From NCBI RefSeq assembly GCF_000381985.1, contig NZ_KB907338.1, positions 186,001-250,000 of the forward strand: DNA of 64,000 nucleotides, written 5' to 3'. The notes below the pieces were generated by a model. It was given only the letters and a program-made list of their open reading frames with translations, had not been told where the DNA came from and did no database searches. Made by a program: the position numbers and the translations under genes. Positions 52,972 through 61,246 of the stretch are shown in pieces (position 1 is the first letter of the stretch; every line of letters begins with the position of its first letter). Source of the stretch: Novispirillum itersonii subsp. itersonii ATCC 12639. Its GTDB lineage: Bacteria > Pseudomonadota > Alphaproteobacteria > Rhodospirillales > Rhodospirillaceae.

Positions 52972-53238
52972 TCAGTCTTTCAGCAGATCATTCAGGTGAT
53001 CATGGGCCGGGTCCATCGCCGTGGACCGGATCGCCTCTTTGACGGCCTCGGGCAGTTCCGACGGGTGATAGGCCTTCGGCTGGCGGTCCCGCCATTCCCG
53101 GAAGGCCTGATATTCGCTGGGGGAAACGAAGTACCCGCTGACAGAGCCGTGGTTGAGCACCTCAATCGGCTCCCGCTGGACCTCGCGCTGATACCGCCCG
53201 AAGTTGCGGCAGAAGGTGGCGGCGCTTAAAGAGACCAT
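52972..53238 (-). CDS. Phd/YefM-family antitoxin
   Basis: An 88-residue protein with the Phd fold signature VSLSAATFCRNFGRYQREVQREPIEVLNHGSVSGYFVSPSEYQAFREW. The C-terminal half, with many acidic residues, would wrap the toxin. The ribosome-binding site GGAGG precedes the start. It is first in the pair and is preceded by a long palindrome, the usual autoregulated arrangement. Confidence 0.85.
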   Translation of the reverse strand: MVSLSAATFCRNFGRYQREVQREPIEVLNHGSVSGYFVSPSEYQAFREWRDRQPKAYHPSELPEAVKEAIRSTAMDPAHDHLNDLLKD

Positions 53239-53259
53239 CTCAGACCTCCGGGGATGAGG

Positions 53260-53291
53260 AATTTACGTATTTTACGTAAAATACGTAAATT
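53260..53291. promoter_or_regulatory. 32-bp perfect palindrome, toxin-antitoxin operator
   Basis: A perfect 32-bp palindrome is built from three tandem TACGTA cores at 10-bp intervals (around 53264, 53273 and 53282). It starts 22 bases upstream of the antitoxin start codon, on the promoter side. Phd antitoxins bind such repeats cooperatively with their toxin. Confidence 0.85.
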
Positions 53292-53599
53292 GATGGTTCG
53301 GGGCAAGGAAGGCCCTCGTTGTGCTGATCGTGTGGGGCTGCTGTGTGCCGAGGGGGGCTTGCGTTAAGAGAATGCTGTGGGCTGCCGCCCGCACCCGCGC
53401 GGGGCCATTGGCCCGGTACCCCGGTTTTGGGTTGGAATGTAAAATTGTGAGGAGGTTTCCATATAACGTTCCTTCCGCGAAGGTGGTATGCCACCAGAGC
53501 GTGCGCTATGATTGATGGGAAAGCTACCGGCGGCTCGCTCTTTCAGTAAACGGTTAAGCTGTGACTTGGCGGAGATCACAAAGGCGGAGGAATTTTGTG
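53292..53599. other. Region between TA operator and orphan gene
   Basis: About 310 bases without a supported gene. A GGTGG-TATG-CCACC stem-loop lies at 53482-53495, not followed by a T-run. TATAAC near 53461 could be a -10 element for the orphan gene. The short reverse ORFs have no recognisable product. Confidence 0.4.
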
Positions 53600-54304
53600 A
53601 TGTTGAACGATATTTTGGGGACCTTTGCAGCTAACATCAGAGCAAGGGTTGCAGAAGGGTTTCTTGGGCCGGAATGGGTCACTGATGGGTTCTGGATTGA
53701 GCAGCGATGGTTGCATGGTGCGCTTTGGGGCGCCTTGACGATGTCTGCCCCAGCGGGGACCATGGCATTGGTCGAACCGGGGATCCGTCGTGACTTTCGT
53801 CCTGACCTTGCTTTCATTAATCCGCGACATGAGAAGATTGCGGTTATTGAGTATGAAAGCTCGAATTCCTCAGATGAGCGTCTGATTGTAAAAGACCTTT
53901 GGCATTACCGGACGGAGATCGAAAGCTATAAAGGTTTCGAACAGCATTCGGGAGATCCGGAATGGGTTCTTCCTAAGCTGTGGTTGATTATTTCCACACT
54001 ACCTTCGTGCGAGGTGGCTAACTGGCCATGGCATGGCTACAATAAACAGAGAGAGTGTGGTCCTGTGATCAAGGACCGGAATCTGCGGAATGCCAATCCA
54101 CTTGCGTATTATGAAGATAGTCTTCACAAGGCGTTTGCAGATGCTTGGAAAGGTATCACCAGTTCATTGCCGATGATTGAGAAACATGGTGTGCAATTGG
54201 TCTGGGCGAATGTGAACCAGACAGATATCCGGGTGATGAATGTGAATGGGCAGCCACAGGGCGATAATACAACCGCATTCGTGCTTTTTCCTGAATCACG
54301 ATAG
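53600..54304 (+). CDS. Orphan protein, possible PD-(D/E)XK-like nuclease fold
   Basis: A 234-residue protein from ATG 53600, with GGCGGAGG nine bases upstream. The only suggestive motif is RRDFRPDLAFINPRHEKIAVIEYESSN: a P-D pair, a hydrophobic strand and E-Y-E, which resembles the PD-(D/E)xK layout with an ExE end as in BamHI. Other features are several conserved-looking tryptophans (for example W-P-W-H-G-Y). Codon use is AT-richer than the flanking genes. It is likely acquired, next to a toxin-antitoxin pair. No name can be assigned and the nuclease idea is inference. Confidence 0.7.
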   Translation: MLNDILGTFAANIRARVAEGFLGPEWVTDGFWIEQRWLHGALWGALTMSAPAGTMALVEPGIRRDFRPDLAFINPRHEKIAVIEYESSNSSDERLIVKDLWHYRTEIESYKGFEQHSGDPEWVLPKLWLIISTLPSCEVANWPWHGYNKQRECGPVIKDRNLRNANPLAYYEDSLHKAFADAWKGITSSLPMIEKHGVQLVWANVNQTDIRVMNVNGQPQGDNTTAFVLFPESR

Positions 54305-54384
54305 TCGTCTCATAGAATGAATATCTGCCTGAGGTTTCGTGTTCTTTCCTCCATGCGTCGGTAGAGCCTCGCAAAAACAAGGTC

Positions 54385-54430
54385 AAGGAGCCCAAGGCTC
54401 CTTGCGGGGGACCGGGGGCAGCGCCCCCGG
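54385..54430 (-). terminator. Paired hairpins at the end of the RND operon
   Basis: AAGGAGCC/GGCTCCTT (54385-54403) is preceded on the operon strand by CCGGGGGC/GCCCCCGG (54412-54430). After the first hairpin the reverse strand reads GACCTTGTTTTT, a fair terminator. The second hairpin is probably an mRNA-protecting structure. Confidence 0.65.
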
Positions 54431-54456
54431 GTTCCTCCCCATCCCCCACACTCCCC

Positions 54457-57400
54457 TCACATCCCCTTACCATCATCGCGCAGCACCACATACACCGCCG
54501 GGATCACCAGCAGGGTCAGGGCGGTGGAGCTGGCGAGGCCGAACACCAGTGACAGGGCCAGCCCCTGAAAGATCGGGTCGGTCAGGATGAAGGCGGCGCC
54601 GATCATGGCAGCGGCGGCGGTCAGCACGATCGGTTTGATGCGGATCGCCCCGGCGTCCAGCAGGGCGCGGCGGAGCGGGGTGCTGGGGTCGGCGGCGCGG
54701 GCGTGGCGGATGAAGTCCACCAGCAGGATGGAATTGCGCACGATAATCCCGGCCAGTGCGATAAAGCCTATCATCGACGGGGCGGTAAAGGGGGCGGCAA
54801 ACAGCCAGTGCCCCAGCACGATGCCAATCAGGGTCAGCGGCACCGGCAGCAGGATCACCAGCGGCAGTTTGAACGATCCGAACTGCGCCACCACCAGCAG
54901 GTAGATCCCCAGCAGGGCGACCATGAAGGCGGCCCCCATGTCGCGGAAGGTGACCCAGGTGATTTCCCATTCGCCATCCCACAGCAGGGTGGGGGCGGCC
55001 TCGTCGGTCGGCTGGCCGTGGTAGCCGATGCGCAGGGCGCCGCTGTCGATCTGGCTTTTTAACTGCTCTTCCACCGCGAACATGCCGTAGACCGGGGCTT
55101 CGTAGGCCCCGGCGAGGTCGGCCATCACCATTTCGGCGAAGTGGCCGTCGCGGCGGAACAGGGTGGGGGAGGTCTGTTCCCGCACGATGCTGGCGACGTC
55201 GCCGAGGTCCACGGTGCCGCTGCGGGCGGGGATCGGGGTGGACAGCAGCCGCTCGCTGACGGTCAGGGCGTCGCTGGGCAGGCGGACGGAGATATCAACC
55301 GGCGTCAGCCCGGCCCCGCGATGGGAATAGCCGACCTTCACCCCGCCCAGCAGGGCGGTGATGGTGTCGTAAACGGCCTCTTCCTCCACGCCGTGGTATT
55401 CCAGCGCCTGCTGGTTAAGGGCCAGCCGCAGGCGGGTGGTGCTGGCCCCGGCGCTGTCGTCGATATCAACGATGAAGGGCACGGCGCGGAAGGCGGCCTT
55501 CACCTGTTCGGCGGTGGCGCGGCGGGTGGCGGCATCGGGGCCGTAGATTTCCGCCAGCAGGGTGGAGAGGACCGGCGGGCCGGGCGGCACTTCCACCACC
55601 TTCAGCACCGTGCCGTCGGGCACCGGCAGGCCGTGCAGGCGCTGCCGTACTTCCAGCGCGATGGCGTGGCTGGCGCGGCTGCGGTCGGCCTTGGGCTTCA
55701 GGTTCAGTTGCAGGTCGCCGAGTTCCGGGCTGGAGCGCAGGTAGTAATGCCGCACCAGTCCGTTGAAGGTGAAGGGGGCGGCAGTCCCGGCGTAAATCTG
55801 GGCGGAGGTCAGCTCCGGCAGGTCGCGCAGGCGGTCGGCGGCAGCGAACAGCACCCGCTGGGTGTCTTCCAGTGACGATCCTTCCGGCAGGTCGGCCACC
55901 ACCTGAAGCTCTGACTTGTTATCAAAGGGCAGCAGCTTGACGGTGACGGATTTGGTGTAGAACAGCCCGCACACCGCCACGGTGGCGATGCCGACCCCCC
56001 ACAGGAAGCGTCTGGCGGTGCGGCGGTCGGTCAGCACGGCGGTGGCAAGGCGGCGGTACAGCGCCCCGAGTTTTCCTTCGCCGCCGTGGTGGGCGACTTC
56101 GTCACGGTGGCTGCCGGCCACCTTCATCAGCAGCCACGGGGTGATGGTGACGGCGACGAAGAAGGAAAACACCATGGCGGCGCTGGCGTTGGCGGGGATC
56201 GGGCTCATATACGGCCCCATCAGGCCGGAAACGAACATCATCGGCAGCAGGGCGGCCACGATGGTCAGGGTGGCGACGATGGTCGGGTTGCCGACCTCCG
56301 CCACGCCATCAATGGCCTTTTGCAGGGCGCTGCGCCCGTCCGGCATGCCCCAGTGGCGGGAGATGTTTTCCACCACCACAATGGCGTCATCGACCAGAAT
56401 ACCGATGGAGAAGATCAGGGCGAACAGGCTGACCCGGTTGATGGTGTAGCCCATCAGGTGCGCGGCAAACAGCGTCAGCAGAATGGTGACGGGGATCACC
56501 ACCGCCACCACCACCCCTTCGCGCCAGCCGATGGCCAGCGTGATCAGGGCGACAATCGACAGGGTGGCAAGGCCGAGGTGGAACAGCAGCTCATCGGCTT
56601 TTTCCCTGGCGGTCTCGCCGTAATTGCGGGTGACCTCAACGGTGATATCGGCGGGCAGCAGGCGGCCTTTCAGGGATTCCAGCCGCTGCATCACCGCCTC
56701 GGCCACCACCACGGCGTTGGTGCCCTTGCGCTTGGCCAGCGACAGCGACACGGCGGGCAGGGGGCTGCCGTCCGGGGTCATGGTCCACACCCGCTGATCG
56801 GCGGGGGCGGAGCCGACGATGATGGTTGCCACGTCCTTCACATACACCGGGCGGCCGTCGGCGGTGGTGATCAGCAGGGTTCCGATGTCGGCCACCCCCT
56901 GCAGGGTCTGCCCGGCCATCACCGGGCGCTGGCCGCCGCCGTCGCGCACCCGGCCAAGGGAGAACTGGCGGTTGGCATTGGTGATCTTATCGACCAGCTG
57001 GTTGAGGGTGACACCGTAAAGGGTCAGCCGTTCCGGGTCGGGTTCCACCCGGATCTGTTCCGCCTGTCCGCCGGTCAGGAAGGTCAGGCCGACGTCATCG
57101 ACCTTGATCAGTTCCCGCATCAGGGTGTCGGCCAGGGCCCGCAGCCCGGCATCGGTCCAGCGGTCGGCGGCGTCGGGGCGGGGCGACAGGGTCAGCACCA
57201 CGGCGGGCACATCATTGATGCCGCGCCCGATGATCAGCGGCTCGGGGATGCCGACCGGGATTTCCGGCATGTGGGCGCGGATGGTCTCATGCACCCGCAG
57301 CAGGGCGATATCCTTGTCGGTGCCGACCCTGAAGCGGGCGGTGACGGTGACGTGGTCGTCAACGGTCTGAGAATAGACGTGATCGACGTCATCCAGCCCC

Positions 57401-57681
57401 TTGATTATGGTTTCCAGCGGTTTGGTCACCAGCTCCACCGCGTCGTCGGCCTTCAGGCCATTGGCGGAGACCATGATATCAACCATCGGCACCGAGATCT
57501 GGGGTTCTTCCTCCCGCGGGAGCTGGATCAGGGCGACGGTGCCGACCACCAGCGCCGCCAGCAGCAGCAGCGGTGTCAGCGGCGAGCGGATAAAGGCGCG
57601 GGTCAGCAGGCCGGACAGGCCCAGACGGTGCCGGGGGGCTTCGGGGGGCTGTTGTTCGGGGGGCCGGGGGGCGGTGGTCAT
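54457..57681 (-). CDS. RND-family efflux permease (HAE type)
   Basis: A 1074-residue protein with 12 helices and two large periplasmic loops. It has LLLLAALVVGTVALIQLPREEEPQISVPMVDI at the first helix, and ALIFSIGILVDDAIVVVEN with the Asp pair of the proton relay. The second half repeats the pattern (IIVRNSILLVDFIRHAR). It pumps substrates from periplasm or inner membrane in a tripartite system with the fusion protein encoded 15 bases upstream. The link to a BigR-like gene suggests a sulfur-stress or detoxification role. Confidence 0.95.
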   Translation of the reverse strand: MTTAPRPPEQQPPEAPRHRLGLSGLLTRAFIRSPLTPLLLLAALVVGTVALIQLPREEEPQISVPMVDIMVSANGLKADDAVELVTKPLETIIKGLDDVDHVYSQTVDDHVTVTARFRVGTDKDIALLRVHETIRAHMPEIPVGIPEPLIIGRGINDVPAVVLTLSPRPDAADRWTDAGLRALADTLMRELIKVDDVGLTFLTGGQAEQIRVEPDPERLTLYGVTLNQLVDKITNANRQFSLGRVRDGGGQRPVMAGQTLQGVADIGTLLITTADGRPVYVKDVATIIVGSAPADQRVWTMTPDGSPLPAVSLSLAKRKGTNAVVVAEAVMQRLESLKGRLLPADITVEVTRNYGETAREKADELLFHLGLATLSIVALITLAIGWREGVVVAVVIPVTILLTLFAAHLMGYTINRVSLFALIFSIGILVDDAIVVVENISRHWGMPDGRSALQKAIDGVAEVGNPTIVATLTIVAALLPMMFVSGLMGPYMSPIPANASAAMVFSFFVAVTITPWLLMKVAGSHRDEVAHHGGEGKLGALYRRLATAVLTDRRTARRFLWGVGIATVAVCGLFYTKSVTVKLLPFDNKSELQVVADLPEGSSLEDTQRVLFAAADRLRDLPELTSAQIYAGTAAPFTFNGLVRHYYLRSSPELGDLQLNLKPKADRSRASHAIALEVRQRLHGLPVPDGTVLKVVEVPPGPPVLSTLLAEIYGPDAATRRATAEQVKAAFRAVPFIVDIDDSAGASTTRLRLALNQQALEYHGVEEEAVYDTITALLGGVKVGYSHRGAGLTPVDISVRLPSDALTVSERLLSTPIPARSGTVDLGDVASIVREQTSPTLFRRDGHFAEMVMADLAGAYEAPVYGMFAVEEQLKSQIDSGALRIGYHGQPTDEAAPTLLWDGEWEITWVTFRDMGAAFMVALLGIYLLVVAQFGSFKLPLVILLPVPLTLIGIVLGHWLFAAPFTAPSMIGFIALAGIIVRNSILLVDFIRHARAADPSTPLRRALLDAGAIRIKPIVLTAAAAMIGAAFILTDPIFQGLALSLVFGLASSTALTLLVIPAVYVVLRDDGKGM

Positions 57682-57696
57682 AGCGGGTCCTCCGGC

Positions 57697-58695
57697 TCAG
57701 GGTGTCTGCAGGGTGTCGCCGTCGCGCAGGCCGGAGAGGATTTCCACCATCTCCCCCTGCTGCGGGTCGTTGCTGCGGTTGCCGGTCTGCACCGGCACCT
57801 CGCGGCCTGCCGGGTGGGCGGGGTCGGACAGGGTGGCGAAGGTGACGCCAAAGCGCACGGTCAGGAACCGCACCGGCACCCGCAGCGTGTCGCGCTCTCC
57901 GGTCGGCAGCCACACCATCGCCCGTTCGCCGACAAAATAGGTGCCAAGGCCATCCACCTGCACATCGGCCTTCACCCGGCCTTCGGTCAGGCGCGGATAA
58001 ACCTTGGAAACGGTGCCGAGGGCAGGGGGGCTGGCGGCGGGGTCAAGGCCCCGGTCGCCGACCCGCACGGTGGTTCCGGCGGTCAGGAAGCGGGCGTGGC
58101 GCTCCGGCACCTCAAGGCGCAGCAGATACCGTCCGGTGGCGACGGTGGCGATTGCCTCGCCCGGCATCACCACCGATCCGGGGATCACTTTGACCTCCAG
58201 CACCCGCCCGGCCCCGGGGGATAGCACCTCGCCTTCCGCCGTGGTGGCGTCCACCACCTGCCGCTCCGCCAGTTGCCCGGCGATGGTGCGGTCCAGCACC
58301 TCTAGCGCCGTCCGGGCCTGATCCAGCCGCGCCTTCGGGGTTGCCCCCTGTGCGTACAGCTCCTGCGCCCGGGCCAGTTCGGTGGCGGCCTGCGCCCGTT
58401 CCGCCCGCAGCGAGGCCACCTGCGCCTCGGCCGCGGTGCGCTTCAGCAGCAGTTTGGCGTCGCCGACCACCGCCAGCACCTGCCGGGCCTGCACGCTGTC
58501 GCCTTCATCGGCATGGACCGCCGCCACCGTGCCGCTGATGCGGGCGCGGGCGACCTGAGTGTCGGCGCTGACCACGGTGGCGTACACCGCCTTTTCATCC
58601 GGCAGGGACTGGGTGCGGACGGTCAGCGTTTCCGCTGCCGCCGGGGTGGCGGTCAGCAGGGCCAGCAGGGCCAGAACGGGAAGGGTGCGGGGCAT
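57697..58695 (-). CDS. RND periplasmic adaptor (membrane fusion) protein
   Basis: A 332-residue secreted protein with a signal peptide (PRTLPVLALLALLTATPAAA). Lipoyl-like halves (ISGTVAAVHADEGDSVQARQVLAVVGD and LSPGAGRVLEVKVIPGSVVMPGEAIATVA) bracket an alpha-hairpin. A beta-barrel and membrane-proximal domain follow. It is the first gene of a two-gene operon divergent from the BigR-like regulator. No outer-membrane factor gene is linked. Confidence 0.93.
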   Translation of the reverse strand: MPRTLPVLALLALLTATPAAAETLTVRTQSLPDEKAVYATVVSADTQVARARISGTVAAVHADEGDSVQARQVLAVVGDAKLLLKRTAAEAQVASLRAERAQAATELARAQELYAQGATPKARLDQARTALEVLDRTIAGQLAERQVVDATTAEGEVLSPGAGRVLEVKVIPGSVVMPGEAIATVATGRYLLRLEVPERHARFLTAGTTVRVGDRGLDPAASPPALGTVSKVYPRLTEGRVKADVQVDGLGTYFVGERAMVWLPTGERDTLRVPVRFLTVRFGVTFATLSDPAHPAGREVPVQTGNRSNDPQQGEMVEILSGLRDGDTLQTP

Positions 58696-58740
58696 GGGGG
58701 ATCTCGGCGGGAAAAGAGGGGGGGAGTGGATCAGTGTTGA

Positions 58741-58767
58741 CTAATATATCAAGGTAAACTAAATTAG
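58741..58767. promoter_or_regulatory. AT-rich inverted repeat in the bigR-RND divergent promoter
   Basis: CTAAT (58741-58745) and ATTAG (58763-58767) flank an AT-rich core, six bases before the regulator start. TTGACT just before it could be a -35. It is a plausible ArsR-type operator, but the match is short. Confidence 0.45.
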
Positions 58768-58772
58768 CAATT

Positions 58773-59090
58773 ATGAATACTGATTCACTGCACCACCGGG
58801 CGGTCGAAGCCGCAACCCTGCTGCGGGCGCTGGCGAACGAGCGGCGGCTGATGATCCTCTGCGTTCTGACCGGCGGGGAGCACTGTGTCGGCGCGCTGGA
58901 GCGACGGATCGGCATCTCGCAGTCTGCGCTATCGCAGCATCTGGCGGTGCTGCGCCAGCAGGGGGTGGTTAAGACCCGGCGCGACGGACTGACCATCTAT
59001 TATGCGCTGGCCGGGGCGGAGGTTGAGGCCATTCTGCGGACCCTCAGCGATCTGTACTGCCCGGTGTCGCCCGGTGACCCCGGGGCCTGA
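58773..59090 (+). CDS. BigR/SqrR-like ArsR-family regulator (sulfide/persulfide sensor type)
   Basis: A 105-residue winged-helix protein: RALANERRLMILCVLTGGEHCVGALERRIGISQSALSQHLAVLRQQGVVKTRRDGLTIYYAL. Cys30 and Cys96 occupy the positions of the two redox cysteines of BigR and SqrR, which form a polysulfide-linked pair when exposed to sulfide. An additional Cys38 is present. It is divergent from the RND pump and followed by a DUF2892 gene, as in other BigR loci. The sensing role is inferred from these residues and context. Confidence 0.88.
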   Translation: MNTDSLHHRAVEAATLLRALANERRLMILCVLTGGEHCVGALERRIGISQSALSQHLAVLRQQGVVKTRRDGLTIYYALAGAEVEAILRTLSDLYCPVSPGDPGA

Positions 59091-59115
59091 AAGGATCCAA
59101 GGGTTGCTCTTATGG

Positions 59116-59181
59116 TTATCCACAGGCTTTTTCACAGGTTTCCCAGAGAGTTTCATTAAGTTTTCTCTGATTTTATCCACA
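59116..59181 (+). promoter_or_regulatory. Two perfect DnaA boxes and a degenerate third
   Basis: TTATCCACA occurs at 59116-59124 and 59173-59181, both on the plus strand. TTTTTCACA lies between them at 59128-59136. An inverted repeat (CAGAGA at 59144-59149, TCTCTG at 59164-59169) sits between the boxes, in AT-rich sequence. The function could be DnaA-dependent control of the following gene, or DnaA titration. Confidence 0.6.
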
Positions 59182-59208
59182 GACCGTCTGACTGCACTGG
59201 AGCATCCC

Positions 59209-59415
59209 GTGTCCCTCGACCGCGTTATCATGGCTTTTGCCGGAACCGTTATTCTGGCGTCTCTGGCGCTTTATGCCTTTGCCGGGCTTGGCTGGGCGAT
59301 CTACATCACTGCCTTTGTCGGCCTGAACATGCTGCAGGCCGCTTTCACCGGCTTCTGTCCGCTGGCGATTGTGCTGAAAAAGATCGGGGTAAAGCCGGGG
59401 TGTGCTTTTTCCTGA
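59209..59415 (+). CDS. DUF2892-family small membrane protein (YgaP membrane-domain-like)
   Basis: A 68-residue protein from GTG 59209 with GGAG upstream. Two helices (IMAFAGTVILASLALYAFAG and IYITAFVGLNMLQAAFTGF) are followed by CPLAIVLKKIGVKPGC. This is the DUF2892 pattern, including the FTGFCP motif, as in the membrane part of YgaP. Such proteins lie beside rhodanese domains and BigR-like regulators and are linked to sulfur-compound handling. The two cysteines are potential persulfide carriers. ATG 59230 is a less likely start. Confidence 0.85.
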   Translation: MSLDRVIMAFAGTVILASLALYAFAGLGWAIYITAFVGLNMLQAAFTGFCPLAIVLKKIGVKPGCAFS

Positions 59416-59525
59416 TACATGATGCATCATTTCTGGCACAATCAGCGGCACCCCCTTGGCGGCGGCCCTCGGCCGCCGTAAGTATGGTGTCCCCCGACCG
59501 CTGACCAGAGACTGAGATCATCATC

Positions 59526-60269
59526 ATGACCCGTACCGCGCCCAAGACTGTCGTTATCACCGGCACCAGCCGGGGCATCGGGCAGGTGACTGCCCTGCGT
59601 TTCATGAAGGAAGGCTGGCGGGTTATCTCCTGCGCCCGCGGGCCGCTGCCCGATGATCTGATGCGGGATGACAACTGGCAGCATCATATTCAGGTCGATC
59701 TGGGGGCCGGGGATGCGGTGGATGTGCTGATCCGCGAGGTGAAGGCGATCCTGAACGGGGATCCGCTGCATGCCCTGATCAACAATGCCGGGGTTTCGCC
59801 GAAGACCCCGTTCAAGGAACGGCTGGGGATTCTCAACGGCCCGATTGACGGCTGGCGGGCGGTGTTCGAGCTTAACTTCTTTACCCCGCTGCGGCTGGCC
59901 CGCGGGTTTGCCGCTGACCTGCACAAAGGCAAGGGGGCGATCATCAATATCACCTCCATCGCCGGGCATTACGTCCATCCCTTCGCCGGATCCGCCTATT
60001 CCACCAGCAAGGCGGCTCTGTCCGGCCTGACCCGCGAAATGGCGGCGGAGCTGGCGCAGCTGGGGGTGCGCGTCAACGCCATCGCCCCGGGTGAGATCAA
60101 GACGGAAATGATCTCGCCCGAATACGAGGCGCTGATCCCGCGCATTCCGCTGGACCGGATGGGCACCCCGGACGATGTCGCCGCCTGCGCCTTCCGCCTG
60201 TGTTCTGACGAGTTCGGCTATATCACGGGGTCCGAGGTGTTCGTTACCGGCGGGCAGCATCTTTATTGA
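59526..60269 (+). CDS. SDR-family oxidoreductase
   Basis: A 247-residue short-chain dehydrogenase with the cofactor motif TGTSRGIG (residues 12-19), NNAG, and the catalytic set Ser144, Tyr158 and Lys162 (YSTSK). The C-terminus has the VNAIAPGEIKTEM and GSEVFVTGGQHL segments. The substrate is unknown. It stands alone between the DUF2892 gene and a binding-protein gene. A GC hairpin at about 59461-59477 lies just upstream. Confidence 0.93.
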   Translation: MTRTAPKTVVITGTSRGIGQVTALRFMKEGWRVISCARGPLPDDLMRDDNWQHHIQVDLGAGDAVDVLIREVKAILNGDPLHALINNAGVSPKTPFKERLGILNGPIDGWRAVFELNFFTPLRLARGFAADLHKGKGAIINITSIAGHYVHPFAGSAYSTSKAALSGLTREMAAELAQLGVRVNAIAPGEIKTEMISPEYEALIPRIPLDRMGTPDDVAACAFRLCSDEFGYITGSEVFVTGGQHLY

Positions 60270-60430
60270 CGCAAACGGGCGGAACAGTCCGTCTTATCTC
60301 CCTAAAAAATCGAATCAAATTTGCGTCAAAGGCTGGCGGAGAATTCCCTTAACTTTTACAGTGTCTCTCTGGCTGCGGGGGCAGCCTGTACCAGAACATC
60401 CCGGACAGGGAGATGGGGGAGGGACCGGAT

Positions 60431-61219
60431 ATGGCGCGACAATCGCCTGTGACGCCAGTGTCCCGGCTGAGGATGCCGTGGCTGTGGCATACTATAGCGG
60501 CAGGGATGACACTGATCCTGATGGCCGGGGCGGGGGCCGTTGCAGCCGGGGCGGCGGAAACTTCTCCGGCCCCGGTGTTTGCCTGCAATGACTTTCCGCC
60601 GCACAAGCTGGCGGTGCCGGTCGATGGTCACCGGGGATATGACATCGACATTCTGACAGAGGCGCTGGCGTCACAGGGCATCGCCCCGGAGACCGTCTTC
60701 TACCCGTGGCAACGCGCCCTGCAGATGGCTGAAGGCGGGCGGGTGGATGGCCTGTGTTCCTGCTCTTTCCGGCCGGAGCGGGCAGAGACCCTGCTGTTTT
60801 CAGAAAGCATCGGTGACGTGGGGATCGGCCTGTTCAGCCGGATTTACCGGGCGTCGCAGCCGCTGACGATAGAGAATCTGCGCGGCCTGAGTGTCGGCGT
60901 GGTGCGCGGATACAGTCTGGCGGAAGACCTGAAGAACACCGGCGCTGTGGTGGTTGACGTCTCTTCCGACGATACCGGCCTGCGGATGCTGGAACAGGGC
61001 CGGATTGATGCCTATTACGGCTACCGTGACACGGTGCGCTATCTGTCACGCGGCGACCGTACCGCGCTGGCCTATGTCGTGGTGCGCTCGTCGCCCTATT
61101 ACATCTGTGTCAGCCGGGGCCGCCCGGGGGCGGCAGCCCTGCTGGACCAGATCAACCGGGGGATCCTGTCCCTGATGCAGCAGGGCACTCTGGACCGCTT
61201 CCGCGAGCCGTACCGCTGA
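60431..61219 (+). CDS. Periplasmic solute-binding protein (SBP family 3)
   Basis: A 262-residue secreted protein with a signal sequence (WHTIAAGMTLILMAGAGAVAAGAA). The family 3 fold is recognisable in D-I-D-I-L-T-E-A-L, FYPWQRALQMAEGGRVDGLCSCSFRPERAETLLFSE and LRGLSVGVVRGYSLAEDL. ATG 60431 has GGGAGGG upstream; 60413 is an alternative start. No ABC permease or ATPase gene is linked, so it may be a stand-alone binding protein or a sensor, as with similar isolated proteins. The substrate, perhaps an amino acid, cannot be told. Confidence 0.88.
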   Translation: MARQSPVTPVSRLRMPWLWHTIAAGMTLILMAGAGAVAAGAAETSPAPVFACNDFPPHKLAVPVDGHRGYDIDILTEALASQGIAPETVFYPWQRALQMAEGGRVDGLCSCSFRPERAETLLFSESIGDVGIGLFSRIYRASQPLTIENLRGLSVGVVRGYSLAEDLKNTGAVVVDVSSDDTGLRMLEQGRIDAYYGYRDTVRYLSRGDRTALAYVVVRSSPYYICVSRGRPGAAALLDQINRGILSLMQQGTLDRFREPYR

Positions 61220-61246
61220 CGGCAGGGTTCAGGCCCGGCGGATCGG

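Noticed and set aside
53240-53494. 84-codon reverse ORF upstream of the toxin-antitoxin pair
   Set aside because: It crosses the palindromic operator and has no ribosome-binding site or recognisable domain.
56086-58224. 712-codon forward frame opposite the RND operon
   Set aside because: Same shadow composition and overlaps two well-identified genes on the other strand.
59091-59208. Chromosomal or plasmid replication origin
   Set aside because: Two DnaA boxes are too few, and no dnaA, parAB, hemE or rep gene is near. Kept as a DnaA-box finding only.
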